A stretch of 64,000 nt of DNA, taken from assembly GCA_026874595.1 (NCBI GenBank), contig CM049306.1, positions 35,914,019-35,978,018 of the forward strand, in the 5' to 3' direction. The DNA comes from Sipunculus nudus (Eukaryota; Annelida; Sipuncula; Golfingiida; Sipunculidae). The notes beneath the pieces were generated by a model. The model saw only the letters and a list, made by a program, of their open reading frames with translations. It did not search any database and had not been told where the DNA came from. The position numbers were made by a program, and so were the translations under genes. How positions within the stretch are numbered: the stretch's first letter is position 1; each line of letters starts with the position of its first letter. This document shows, piece by piece, positions 1 to 11,050 of the stretch.

Positions 1-276
1 GATGCCAAACATCACTCTCACATGCAGAGGTATGGGAAGAATACTAATCAAGATGCAAAATCAGGCACTTATTCTTGTTATTACAAATGCATTATTCTAT
101 TTCCCAGATTTTTTTGGGTCAAAATGGGGCACCCACTCCCTGCAATATATGAATAATTCAAACCTCAACTAGTCTAGTGTACAACAGAATTTATAAGTAA
201 ACTTGTTGTGTGCCATATTGTACTGGATTCAAATGTAAAACATGGCATCATATAAAACAATAACAGGAATATCTAC

Positions 277-402
277 CTCCTGAGCAAATCCTTGGCAACC
301 TCCCTGGAGGCGAACTTTAATGCTACAAACAGTTGTCCTCGATCCTCGGACTGTTTGAAAAACTCGACGGTGCACTCTCCTCCTTTGAAAGTGAAAAAAT
401 CC
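277..402 (-). CDS. Internal coding exon of a minus-strand gene, RRM-like, unidentified
   Basis: Read on the minus strand, a pyrimidine-rich acceptor (TTTGTTTTTGCAG) precedes an open exon. It begins with the last base of a split codon, then Asp-Phe-Phe-Thr-Phe, and carries GQLFVALKFASREVAKDLL. That segment looks like strand 3 and helix 2 of an RNA-recognition motif. The exon can end at AG|GTAGAT (donor at 275-276), leaving two bases of a codon, or the frame can stop at the TAG at 273-275. The entering phase (2) equals the leaving phase of the first coding exon at 20552-20634, so the two could splice directly to give one RRM-like domain of about 70 residues. Any further exons lie left of the window. 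The RRM reading is from general pattern only. No specific family was recognised. Confidence 0.45.
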
Positions 403-507
403 CTGCAAAAACAAAGAAAATTAACAACATTCAACATGTCTGAATTTATATGCTTTTTAATTTAATTTGAATATTAAGTATACCTTTTATTGCAAAAACA
501 TATTTTT

Positions 508-626
508 GCTTGCCGGAATCAAAGATTTCGGCAAGCATATTGCTCAGTTGCGTATGTCTGTTTGTTGCTTGCCGGAATCAAAGATTTCGGCAAGCATATT
601 GGTCAGTTGCGTATGTCTGTTTGTCT
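508..626. repeat. Two tandem 59-bp copies of a hairpin-bearing repeat
   Basis: Two near-identical 59-bp copies start at 508 and 567. Each opens with an inverted repeat (GCTTGCCGGAATC, three-base loop, GATTTCGGCAAGC; one mismatch), so each can form a 13-bp hairpin. Simple GTCTGT repeats follow. Fragments of the same CCGGCAAG terminus recur at about 2530 and 9512, so this probably marks one edge of a larger repeat block spanning roughly 0.5-9.5 kb. Confidence 0.7.
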
Positions 627-1094
627 GTCTGTCTGTCTGTTTGTTTGTCATCACTCTCCTGGCCACAATTTCGCCACAATCACCTTGAAACTTTCAGGGA
701 TGATGGACAAACAAAATTCTAGGTGCCCTATTGTTTTTGGTCAAAATAAGTTAAAGGTCAAGGTCAAGGTCATCAAAACTTCTCAAAACGGTTTTTTCTT
801 CATATCTTTGTGACTATTAGTCGTATCTACTTCAACAATAGCTCATTTTAATCGTCATTCCAAGGCCTGTCATCTGGTGTGTAGCTGACTCAAATTTGCT
901 GTAACCATGGTTACAAATTTTGGGGGAAAAGTCATGATATTCGAAATTAAGGGGTCTTATTTTTCTAACTTTGTCAGTTTTAAAGCTAGAGAGACCTAGT
1001 TTTTTGCATCAGGTAGCATTCAACTAGTACTACAAGAGTTTATTACAAGTCTTGCAGTATCTCGTAAAATATCTCGTGAATAGAGATATTTCGA

Positions 1095-2360
1095 GATTTC
1101 ATTCAACTTGCGCCAAAGGCCACATTATTTCAGGAATCTTTTTGAAACTGACATATCATAAGTCCTACACTAGTATCTCGAAATTGTTTTTTCATTTTTT
1201 GAATATGGCTGCTAGGGGGCGCTGCACACGACCCTCACACAGATATCATTACATTGGCCATATCTCTAAAACCCAAAGCCTCAATTACATAAACTATAGC
1301 TTATTTTTTCCCTCTGAGTCTTCTCCATAAACTGATAATGTCATCTGATCTCAATGTTGTGTCACTTTGTCATTGTGTCCGTCTGTTTGTCAGTTGTCTT
1401 CAAATTCGCCTGCTTGCTCTTGCGTCTCACATATAGCATTCTACAGGCCACAGTTTTGAAAGAATCCTTTTGAAACTATTACATCTTAAGTCTTACACTA
1501 ATATCTCGAAACTAATTTTTCATTTTCCGGATATGGCCGCTAGGGGGCGCTGAACTCTAACCTCTCCCAACATATCATGCTTTGGCAATATCTCCAAAAC
1601 TATAAACCTCAGTTACATAAATTGTAGCTTTTTTCTTCCTTTGAGTCTTCTCCATAACCTGGAGAAGTCATCTGGATTCAATTTTGAGTCACTTTGTCAG
1701 TGTTTTCGTCTGTTTGTCAGTTGTCCTCAAATTCGCCTGCTTGTTGGCTCTTGCGTCTCACATATAGCATTCTGTAGGCCACAGTTTTGACGGAACCCTT
1801 TTGAAACTATTACATCTTATGTCTTACACTAATATCTAGAAATAAATTTTTCATTTTCCGCATATGGCCACTAGTGGGCGCTGCACATGACTCTCACACA
1901 CATACCATTGTATTGGCCATAACTCTACACCCAAAGCCTCAGTTACATAAGCTATAGCTTATTTTCTTCCTTTGAGTCTTCTCCATAACCTGATTAAGGC
2001 ATCTGGTTTCAATCTTCTGTCACTTTGTCAGTGTGTCCATCTGTTTGTCCGTTATCCTCAAAGTCGCCTGCTTGCTGGTTCTTACGCCTTACATAGAGCA
2101 TTCTACAGGCCACAACTTTGACGGAATCCTTTTGAAACTGAGACATCTCATGTCATACACTAATAATACGAAACGCATTTGTCGTCTTCGGAATATGTCT
2201 GCTAGAGGGCGCTACAGTCGAGCCTCCCAAGTATATCATTAATTCGCCATACCTCGTAAACTATAAATCTAAATTACATAAATTATAACTCATTTTCTTC
2301 CTTTGGATCTTCTCAATAACTAGCTTATGTCATCTGGTGTCAATCTTGTCTCACAAAGTC
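1095..2360. repeat. Tandem repeat, about 330-bp unit, four diverged copies
   Basis: The same order of motifs recurs every 328-331 bp: CCACAGTTTTGA..., TTTTGAAACT, CTTACACTAATATCTCGAAA, an ATGGCC..TAGGGGGCGCTG box, then TTTGAGTCTTCTCCATAA. The box sits at 1206, 1534, 1865 and 2196. Copies are diverged but alignable by eye. Related single boxes at 2960 and 3416 lie in more degenerate sequence. No open frame is conserved between copies, so the short ORFs here are incidental. Confidence 0.8.
1206..2214 (+). promoter_or_regulatory. Four CTCF-like motifs, one per 330-bp repeat unit
   Basis: The boxes at 1206-1224, 1534-1552, 1865-1883 and 2196-2214 match the bilaterian CTCF core CCASYAGRKGGCRS closely. 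The best copy, TGGCCGCTAGGGGGCGCTG at 1534, differs from the vertebrate consensus at one core position. The 1865 copy has CCACTAGTGGGCGC. Further matches at 2960-2978 and 3416-3434 (CCACCAGGGGGCGT) are in the same orientation. Motif similarity is seen directly; binding is inference. Confidence 0.4.
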
Positions 2361-3742
2361 AGTATGTCTGTATGTTTGTCTTTTGTTGTCAGCTTTGTCT
2401 GCTTGCCTGTTCTTTTGTCTCATATGTCATTCTACGGGCCACATATTCTCAGCAATGTCCCTGAGAGTCATTCCATTAATAGAAAACCGACAATATGTTC
2501 TGTCTGTCCGTCTGTGTTTCACTTCCGAATTCCGGCAAGCGTTCGACCTATGGTCGTCTAGTTTGTTTGTCTGCACTCTCCTGGCCACAATTTTGCCACA
2601 ATCACCTTGAAACTTACAGGGACGATGAAAAACATAATTTCTAGGTGCCCTATTGTTTTTGGTTAAAATAGGTCAAAGGTCAAGGTCAAGGTCACGACAG
2701 GTATGGTTAACGGTTTTTGCACTATAACTTTGCCATAAATAGGCTTATCCACTTCTGCAATAGCTCATTTTTTTCTTCATCACCTGGCCTTTCTTTTGAC
2801 ATGTAGCTAACTTAAATTTGCTGTTACCATGGTTACGCAATTTTGGGGAGAAATCATGGAATTTCGTGATATTTTTCAAATTTGCAGCAATCGTACTGAT
2901 TCTGAGAAATTTTATGTAACACAAGAATATCTCAAAATTGTTTTTTCAGATTTTGGAAATGGCCGCCAGGGGGTGTTGCAGATGAAAAAACATGAAAATT
3001 TGTTTTGGTGCTATACCTCCAGAACTATTAAACATTGGGCCATTTCCATCACAGCACCTTCAACTGGGGTCCATGGGCTTATTTTTGCGCATAGGTGCCA
3101 AAGTGCGCTATTGCCAGATTTCTCTATTTTTGGGGTAAAACTTTTGAATTTTGAAAATATGCAGTTTTCAGCTTATAACTCTGTCAGTTTTTATGCTGGA
3201 GAGGTCAATTTTTTTGCATCTTGTAGCCCTTGGTGAGCTCTCGGTGATCCAATCAAAAATCTTGCAAAATCTCACACCGTTTCTCGTCAAACGAGAGTCT
3301 TCGAGATTTCATTAAATATGACCTACAGGTTGCATTTTTTTAACAATGGCTTTGAAATTGATATATTTTGTGTTATTTATAAATATCTCGAAATCAGTTT
3401 TTCATTTTTTGGAAATAGCCACCAGGGGGCGTGGTACCTGAAACACTGTAACATATCATTTTTCTGCAATATCTAAAATAATTTTAAACATGGCACAATT
3501 TTTATCGTTGTATCTTAAACTAGGAACATTGGCTTGTTCCTCCGCACATGTAGCTTTGTGCTGCCGTTACCATGGTTACAAAATTTGTGGGTTAAACTTG
3601 ACGATCTGAAAATATGCAGTTTTTGGCTTCTATCTTGGTTAATATTTATGTTTCTTGCATAAGGCTGCTTCCCCTTGGTTCTAAGTCATTCAATTGCAAG
3701 TCTCGTCAAATTTTGCTCGGTTTATCGTTAACGAGAAAAAAA

Positions 3743-4181
3743 CGAGATTTCACGGAAATGCTTATAACTCGGCGACTTTTACAGCTATACAGGTCTAGTT
3801 TTCGGCATTTCATAACATATGACCAGCTTGACACGCCAGAAAAAGAAATCAGGCCAAATCTCGCACCATATTTCGTCAAGCGAGAAAAAAACGAGATATC
3901 ATGGAAATGCTTATAACTAGGCGACTTTTACAGCTACTCAGGTCTAGTTTTTGGCATTTGGTAACATTTGGCCAACTTGACATAGTAAAACTGCGATACT
4001 TGGCGAAATCTCGCACTACATCTGGTCAAATGTGGAAAAACGAGATTTCACAGAAATGCATATAAGTCGGCAACTTTCACGGCTAGACAGGTCTAATTTT
4101 TGGCATTCATTAACATTTGGACGGCTTGACATGACAAACCTGCAAGACTGGCCAAATCTCGCACCATATCTCGTCAAACGA
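3743..4181. repeat. 149-bp tandem array, left part (split by insertion)
   Basis: The phrase CGAGATTTCACGGAAATGC starts units at 3743, 3892 and 4041, followed by ATAACTCGGCGACTTTTACAGCTA, CAGGTCTAGTTTT.GGCATTT, and an oligo of the form CTCGTCAAACGAGAAAAA. The next unit, expected near 4190, is interrupted just after TCGTCAAACGA at 4181, where unrelated sequence begins. The phase resumes at about 8750. Confidence 0.8.
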
Positions 4182-5680
4182 TAACAAGGGACCTATGGGT
4201 CACGGCGCTCAGCTGATCATGATTGAACTATTAATGTATCACCATTGTGATACTTTATTTAATCGACAAACCTTATGAATATCATGGACCTAATAGGCTA
4301 TTATAAAGGAATATAATGTCCTATGTGAGTAAATCATGTATGAAATTACCTGACTGATGGATTAATATGGAGTAAATATAGTGGTTTATTTTTTATTTAT
4401 TTGGGAGCTGTTGAAAATAGCAATATATTTGAGCAAATATGAATGCAATGACAGAACACTAAGCAGTGGTAGAATGATGATAAGGCTATTTGTTGAAGGA
4501 TCTATAGTGTATGGAAGTCCGCAAGATTTCAATTTGACATATATAATGTTATTATTAACTATGCTGAAGAGTGGATTTATGAATTGTGACTGTATGACAT
4601 GATATCTCTTAGGTCTTGACAAGGTACATTATATTGATTCCCACCACGTCTACATATTACACAATATTGACTTAATTTCTGGCACGTACATAGGTAACAA
4701 ACAGTTATACAATATATAAAAATATGAATACATCTGATTCAACTTGTTCTCGTTTACTGAGGCTGACATTGGGATGGGGTTCGGAGAAGGAAACAGTGTG
4801 GGCAGCAAGGAGGGTTGGATGTAGAGAGAAAAGGAGATAGAGTGAGAGGGACGGAGCATTCAACAGTACTTAAACACCTGGACGGTTGAAATCTAAAATA
4901 TTATGAAATGTAACTAAAGTCTGAGAGAAAGAGGTAATCTAGGCTATGGTTGGTTGATATGATTGAAGAAATTGTTGCAAATAATATTTTAAGATCTGAC
5001 CTTGCGTTTTCATTGGATACCTTTTTGACAGGCTGTTGACAGTTCAACATTTTACACATTTGTCTAATGAGATCCAATTTTTTAAATTTAAACTTTAATT
5101 AAACTTTTTTTTCTATTTTATGATATGTATACAGTTGCTATAAAATCCCCACTCCACAGGCGGTTGGACTTGATGGGGGGGGGGGGGGGGGGGTTACGAT
5201 GGGAGTTACAACGCCTCTGTCTCTCTGTATATATTTTCTTCAAATTATTAAATTTTATGCTATAGCAATAGCACTATTGTTGACAGTGCGAAGGAGCAAG
5301 GACTTAGTGGGGTGGGTGAAGGGGATGGTGGGAGTTACAATACCCTTGCATATACGTACAGGATATGAAATTTAATTAATCAGAGCTTACAGGAAAAAAA
5401 AGTTTATTCATAATTATTAAATATTTAAAACAGGCAAGAAAGCTAGAGAAACAAAGCAAATAATTTTAATTCCCATTCTTCTGAGCCAGGAAATTATGAA
5501 AAATTTTTACATAAATTCCTTTTTTTATAACATCATTTTTTTCCAGGTTTGAAAATGTAACTATACATTTAGAGTATAACATATATATGTGAATATTTCA
5601 GTTGATTCACATTTCTTAATTGCATCAACATATATATCTAATAAATTAGGTTTATAGTACCTGTCAACAGAATGGGGTGG

Positions 5681-5782
5681 AGGGAGGAAGGGAGGCATAG
5701 GGGTGAGAGAGAGAGAGAGAAAGAGAGAGAGAAAACTAGAGCTAGAAAGAGAGAAAGGGAAAGAGAGAGAGGAGAAAGGCTC
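5681..5782. repeat. GA-rich purine tract
   Basis: A nearly uninterrupted purine strand of GAGAGA/AAAGAGAG runs through this part of the 4.6-kb insertion. Open frames over it on both strands are low-complexity artefacts. Confidence 0.8.
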
Positions 5783-8654
5783 TCTGGTAATTACTGCCTG
5801 ACCCAGCCTGACCCAGACACTGACAGAAGCAGTAGGCAAGGAGTGAAGGTGTTATGTAACAGCCTGGAACACTGTTAACCAATGACTTGATGTAAACATT
5901 CAAGACATGGTGCTATAAATATGGGTCACTGTGCTCAGCTGAAGTTGACCTTGAAAGTAAAAATCTAAAATAATAATGGAGATCAAGTCTAAGAGGAAAA
6001 GGTAATATATGCCATGGCTGGTTGACATGATTGGTTTGTATTGATGAGTGAGAAATTGTTGCAAATAATATTTTGTGACCAAACCATGCATTCTCTAATG
6101 TCAAAATTGAAGCATGTGAGCAGTTTGTGAACATAAGATGTATATTATTACCATGATCATTGGCTGGCTTTTTGATAATTTGTTGACAGTTCAGTAGTTT
6201 ACACATTTGCTCAATTTGATCTATTTTACATAATATATATTATTAAATATATGTATTTTATTTTATAAAATGTATACAGTTGAAATATAACTGATGTCTC
6301 CAGTCCACAGATGCAAGGACCTGGTGGTGGTGGTTGGGGGGGGGGGCTGGAATGATGGGAGTTACAACATCTCTGTATTAACATAGTGTATATACATATA
6401 GGATTTCCACTTAATTCAACAATACTTACAGGATTAAATAGTTCATTCACAATTACATAATATTTAAAAAAGGACAGACAGACTGTTAGACAAACAAAGC
6501 TGATAATATATTTTAATATTTTAATATTTTAAAGTTTTTCATCTGCAATATTACACATCTGAATACATAAATTGCTTTCAAATTTCAGACTTTAATGGCT
6601 TAAATCCATACACATACAGCATATGAAAGTTATTTCAACAGTGCTTAAAGGAAAAATTTCATAATTAGTATATATATTTAATGATAATTGAGAGATGATG
6701 GACAGACAAGAGCTGATCACTTTATGTTCCATTCTTCTGGGGCAAGAATATGTTTCAATATTACATCTTAATGTTTTCTAATCCAATTATCTTTCAAATT
6801 GAAAAAATTGTACACATTTGCAATAATAACTAATGTCCCAATGCACAGGTGACGGTGAGGTGCTAAGGATCAATGACAGCCGGGGGGGGGGGGGGGGGGG
6901 GGAAGAGATGGGATTAACAACACTTTTGCATAAACATTCAGGGCAAACAAAGCCTGATCTCCAATTCTGCTGAGGCTCGAAAATAATGAACACATGTTTG
7001 TATTAGATCCTCATTTTTTTATTTTAAGTTTAATTTGTATACATTTCCAATATAACATATATTTCTGAATATAAACGTTGATTCATAATTCTAAATTGCA
7101 TCATCATAAATCTCAATCTTGTCATGTAACACCACATCATGCATACAAATGTATATTTATATATTCATGGGGGGGGGGGGGGAGGGGGTGTGATATGAGA
7201 ACACTTGTACACCTGTCACAGCAGGGGATCTCCCCCAGTGACTGAAACAAATCAGGAACCCTGGCATAGCTGACTTCCAGTGACCTGGAGTGGCCTACCT
7301 GCATCTGGAACAAAGCAAGTGACTACAATAGAGCCTCAAGATAAAATTTAATGACTAGCCTAATTTTCAACCTTTTAGTTTCAAATTTCAGATTTAAACA
7401 CATTAAATACTTATGTTTACATTCTGAGAAAATTAAATCAACAGTACTCACAGGAAAAAAATTTGCCATGGTCAAAGTTGGGTAAAATTTCAGGTATTGA
7501 TTTTATGTTTATGCTAATACCTTATAAAATTTACAAAATACAGATCTAATTTTGGGTATACAATTGAATCTTAATTAAACAAAGTTATATACTTGAAAAA
7601 AATTCTCTAGCTTCAATAATTTTCATGTAACCTGAGTAAATATTTTTCCTGATTTTTTACAAAGTCAATTTTGTTTGTGCACATAACTTAAAATAATTAC
7701 GCAATACTGACATCATTTCTGGCATGTGCATAGCGAATGTATAGAAAAATATGTATATTATATATGATCAAAGTCAGATCAGTGGTTTTGATACTAGGCA
7801 GTCCTGAAGTGTAACAAAGGGTTTTTAATGAAAAAATGAAGTTTTTCATTAATATCTCGAAGGAATTAAGTTCTGGTGACCAAATTCTTGGCATGGTAGG
7901 GGATTTTGAAGACATCTTACTGTATGCCTAATTTAAGGAACTTAGAGCTGAAGCTGGGGAGCTGAGCTCTAGCAAACTGCATAACACTAGGTTGATGTAA
8001 ACAATATGTGACATGGTGCTTGAAAACTTGAATAAAATCTACAGTTTTTGATCAACTGGTTTCAAATTTTAAATGTTAACAGTTGAAATGCTAACAAAAA
8101 CATGCTTTGAAAATTAAATCCACAGCAGTTACAGGAAAAAAACGTGCCATGGTCAAAGTTGGGCAAAGTTTAAGGTACCAATTTTTTATTTTTGCTAATA
8201 TTTTAAAAAATTTAAAAGATTTTGATCAAATTTTGGGTATACAATTTAATTTTGATTAATTAAAGTTATATTACTGGAAAAAAAGTGCTTAGCTTTAACA
8301 AGTTTTGTGTTAAGTGATCAAATTTTTTTCCTGATTATTTACAAAATGCATTATGTTTGGGCCCATAACTTTTTTAAATTATATAATACAGACCCAATTT
8401 CGGGCATGTACATAGGAACTATATAGAGGATTATTTATGGTAAATATGAGGAAAAACAGATGAGTGGTTTTGATATTAGGCAGTCCTGAAGTGTGAAAAT
8501 AGGATTTTAATAAAAAATTGAGGTTTTTGCTTAATTTCTCAAAGGAACGAAGTCGCAAAGACCGAGTTTTCGGTTTGGTAGGAGATCTTGGGGATATCTA
8601 ACATTATGCTGAATTTTGGATTCCTAGGTCTTACGGTTTCAAAACGTGCCACAT

Positions 8655-8697
8655 CTACGGACGGACGGACGGACGGACAGACGGACGGACGACGGAC
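8655..8697. repeat. (GGAC)n microsatellite near the insertion's right end
   Basis: About ten copies of a GGAC/GGACA tetranucleotide directly precede the terminal hairpin of the inserted element. The complementary GTCCGTCC form occurs at the inverted family members near 45470, 45900 and 46555. Confidence 0.85.
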
Positions 8698-8749
8698 AAT
8701 GGACCACGACTATAGCTCAGATGACTTATAGTCAGCTGAGCTAAAAAAG

Positions 8750-9350
8750 GAGATTTCACAGAAATGCTAATAACTCGGCAACTTTTACAGCTAGACAGAT
8801 GTAGTTTTCGCCATTTCATAACATTTAGAGAGTTTGATATGACAAATCTACAAGACTGGCCAAATCCTGCACCATATCTCATCAAACGAGAAAACACGAG
8901 AGTACACGGAAATGCTTATAACTCGGGGACTTTTACAGCTAGACGGATCTAGTTTTCGCCATTTCGTAACGTTTGGCCGTCTTGACATAATAAAACTGCT
9001 CGTCTTGCCAAATCTCGTACTACATCTCGTCAAGCGAGAAAAAAACATGATTTCACGTAAATGCTGATAACACGGCGACTTTTGCAGCTAGACAGGTCTA
9101 GTTTCCGGCATTTTGTAATATTTGACAAACCTGACATGACAAAACTGGAAATCTCGCCAAAGCTCGCACCATTTCCCGTCAAACGAGAAAACACGAGATT
9201 TCATGCAAATGCTTATAACTCAGCAGCTTTTATAGCTAGACAGGTCTAGTTTTCAGCATTTCATATCATTTGGCCAGCTTGACATGACAAACCTGAAAAC
9301 GTCTCACTGCTTCTTGTCAAACGAGATTAACGGGATTTCATGAAAAAATT
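8750..9350. repeat. 149-bp tandem array, right part
   Basis: The array resumes after the insertion with unit starts near 8749, 8897, 9046, 9193 and 9331 (spacings 148, 149, 147, 138). Sequence then drifts to a terminus-like CCGGCAAGTGGTGACC at 9512-9527, related to the hairpin repeat at 508. Confidence 0.8.
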
Positions 9351-9581
9351 TTGAACTTGGTCCCTTTTACACTAGAAAGATATGCAGCTGTTAAAGGTCA
9401 GCATGCATAAATAAACATATTATCCGTTTCTGCTGCCCCCACAATGTTGCTCATTCATATGACTGTTTCTACATGCACTCTCTGTCTATCTGTCTCTATC
9501 ATTTCCATTTCCGGCAAGTGGTGACCTCTGTCCATCTTGTTTTTTTAGGAATTTAACCAGTCCTGCTACCTGAATGCAGTG

Positions 9582-9586
<5 letters not shown>

Positions 9587-9634
<48 letters not shown>
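9587..9634. repeat. (TA)n microsatellite
   Basis: Uninterrupted TA dinucleotides for about 48 bp. Other TA tracts lie at about 10809-10826, 47915-47962, 48228-48240 and 56008-56059. Confidence 0.95.
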
Positions 9635-9635
<1 letters not shown>

Positions 9636-9639
9636 CGGT

Positions 9640-10900
9640 GAGCCGATCATCAAGTTTTATCGAAAGTCTGTCGGTCTGCTGCCACTTTTAAGTGCTTGAT
9701 TACCAAAGGCAACTATTGATTACAAAAATTATTCTTCCATTTTTTACAACATTCAGCCCTTCATCTAATGAGTTTGAGTTCCGAAATAACTTCCGTATGT
9801 GACTGAGTATGACATGGTATATGCGAGAACGGAGGACCTAATAAACCTCTGTCAGCTGGCAGGGAGCTGCAGAATTCTAACGATATGTACATTGCAAAAT
9901 ATGGGCGGTATGGCGTTAAAATGCTCCATAAATTCTCCAGGTCTATGCCAATTTAACAAAACTATCTGTATTGCGCCCTTTGAGGAGAGACTGGGCAGCT
10001 AACTCTCACAGAGAGAGAGAGACTGTCCCAGATCGTTTGCTGTTGTCTAATATCAAACTGGTCTTGTAACATTGTCAGGCATGCAATCAGCTTCTGCTTG
10101 TGATACAAGGTGGGGACATCCCTAACCTCACATTGTTTTGTTAGTATGGTTTTAAATTACACGCAACTGCTGGTATATATTTCAGAGTATGAAGTCTGTG
10201 ACATTTTTTTTTAATATGATCAAGCTGATAAATGGCACTGAAAATCAAACAGAGGTGACTTAGTTTTTCAAACCAAAAACATATAGAAATACTTGGGCAG
10301 TAAGCCTTTGGGCAGTAAACGTTATATAAATGGATCATACATGATTATTTAAATTTTGAGCTTTCAATTACTTTTTAAAAATTTTTACACAAAAAAGAAT
10401 AAATGGGCTTGTAATTTTCTTGCGGGCCTGTGAAACCAGTATGCATGTCAGCAGTCATCATAATGACATGAATGTCCTTCCTGGTGGTGAAGTTAAAATA
10501 AGAAGCGGGAGTATTCATGAGAACCAGATAGTAGATGTCCTGAATTGTGGTTCAATTCTTGATCATTATAATTAATTTAAATGAAACTTTGAATAGCATA
10601 TCTTAGTGATAATAGGAAAATATAAAAAAAGGCAAAAACTTTTTTCCTTAAGGTAGAATTACTAAGACATGCGGGCAGTGTCAAGAAAGTACAGTTTCAC
10701 AAATAATTCTATATTTCTTTATATTTGTCTGAACTGATTAATAATAAATCATTGATCGGTTTGCTCAAACCAAATGATCGATTATTAAAAAGGAACCGAC
10801 TCCCACCACTATATATATATATATATTGTACAAGAGAAGTTCAAATAAATAAATAGCTACTAGGTCTCGAATGTCACACATCTAAGTAGCTGACACTTAA
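9640..10900. other. Non-coding stretch, no recognised feature
   Basis: AT-rich unique-looking sequence with a short (TA)n tract. Open frames are short, lack recognisable motifs and lack flanking splice signals. On the inferred minus-strand gene model it lies in the large first intron. Confidence 0.5.
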
Positions 10901-10943
10901 TGAAATCAGTTAAAGCACTGTCAGCTGCACAGTGGGTTGAGTG

Positions 10944-10997
10944 TGGACTGTCTAGGCAGCCGACAGTGTAGACATTGTCAGCTGCCAAGACAGTCCA
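10944..10997. repeat. 25-bp-stem hairpin with four-base loop
   Basis: The left arm starts TGGACTGTCT and ends GACAGTG (10944-10968). The loop is TAGA (10969-10972). The right arm is 10973-10997. Pairing outside-in gives 25 positions with two mismatches (54:87 and 61:80) and one G.T pair. A second inverted repeat at 11013-11033 (arms GCAGCCGACA / TGTCAGCTGC) and a looser one around 10887-10930 use the same GCAGCYGACA word. No recognisable gene is present. Confidence 0.75.
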
Positions 10998-11050
10998 GGG
11001 GTCTGACACTCCGCAGCCGACACTGTCAGCTGCCTAAACACTTCCTCAAA

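Larger units (their letters stand above)
4182..8745. mobile_element. 4.6-kb repeat element inserted in the 149-bp array
   Basis: The insertion interrupts a 149-bp unit and the array resumes in phase at about 8750. Its left end reads AACAAGGGACCTATGGGTCAC. Its right end is a hairpin: AGCTCAGATGAC, loop TTATA, GTCAGCTGAGCT, then A-rich sequence (about 8714-8748). Internally it holds diverged tandem modules: a block with a G-run and GATGGGAGTTACAAC (5112, 5260, 6254, 6806) and a ~677-bp module starting GTGCCATGGTCAAAGTTGGG (about 7467 and 8144). No transposase or RT is recognisable. A 1.6-kb relative with the same ends lies at 11051-12685. The class is unknown; the 3' hairpin recalls Helitron ends, but a canonical CTRR-T end is not clear. 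Confidence 0.6.
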
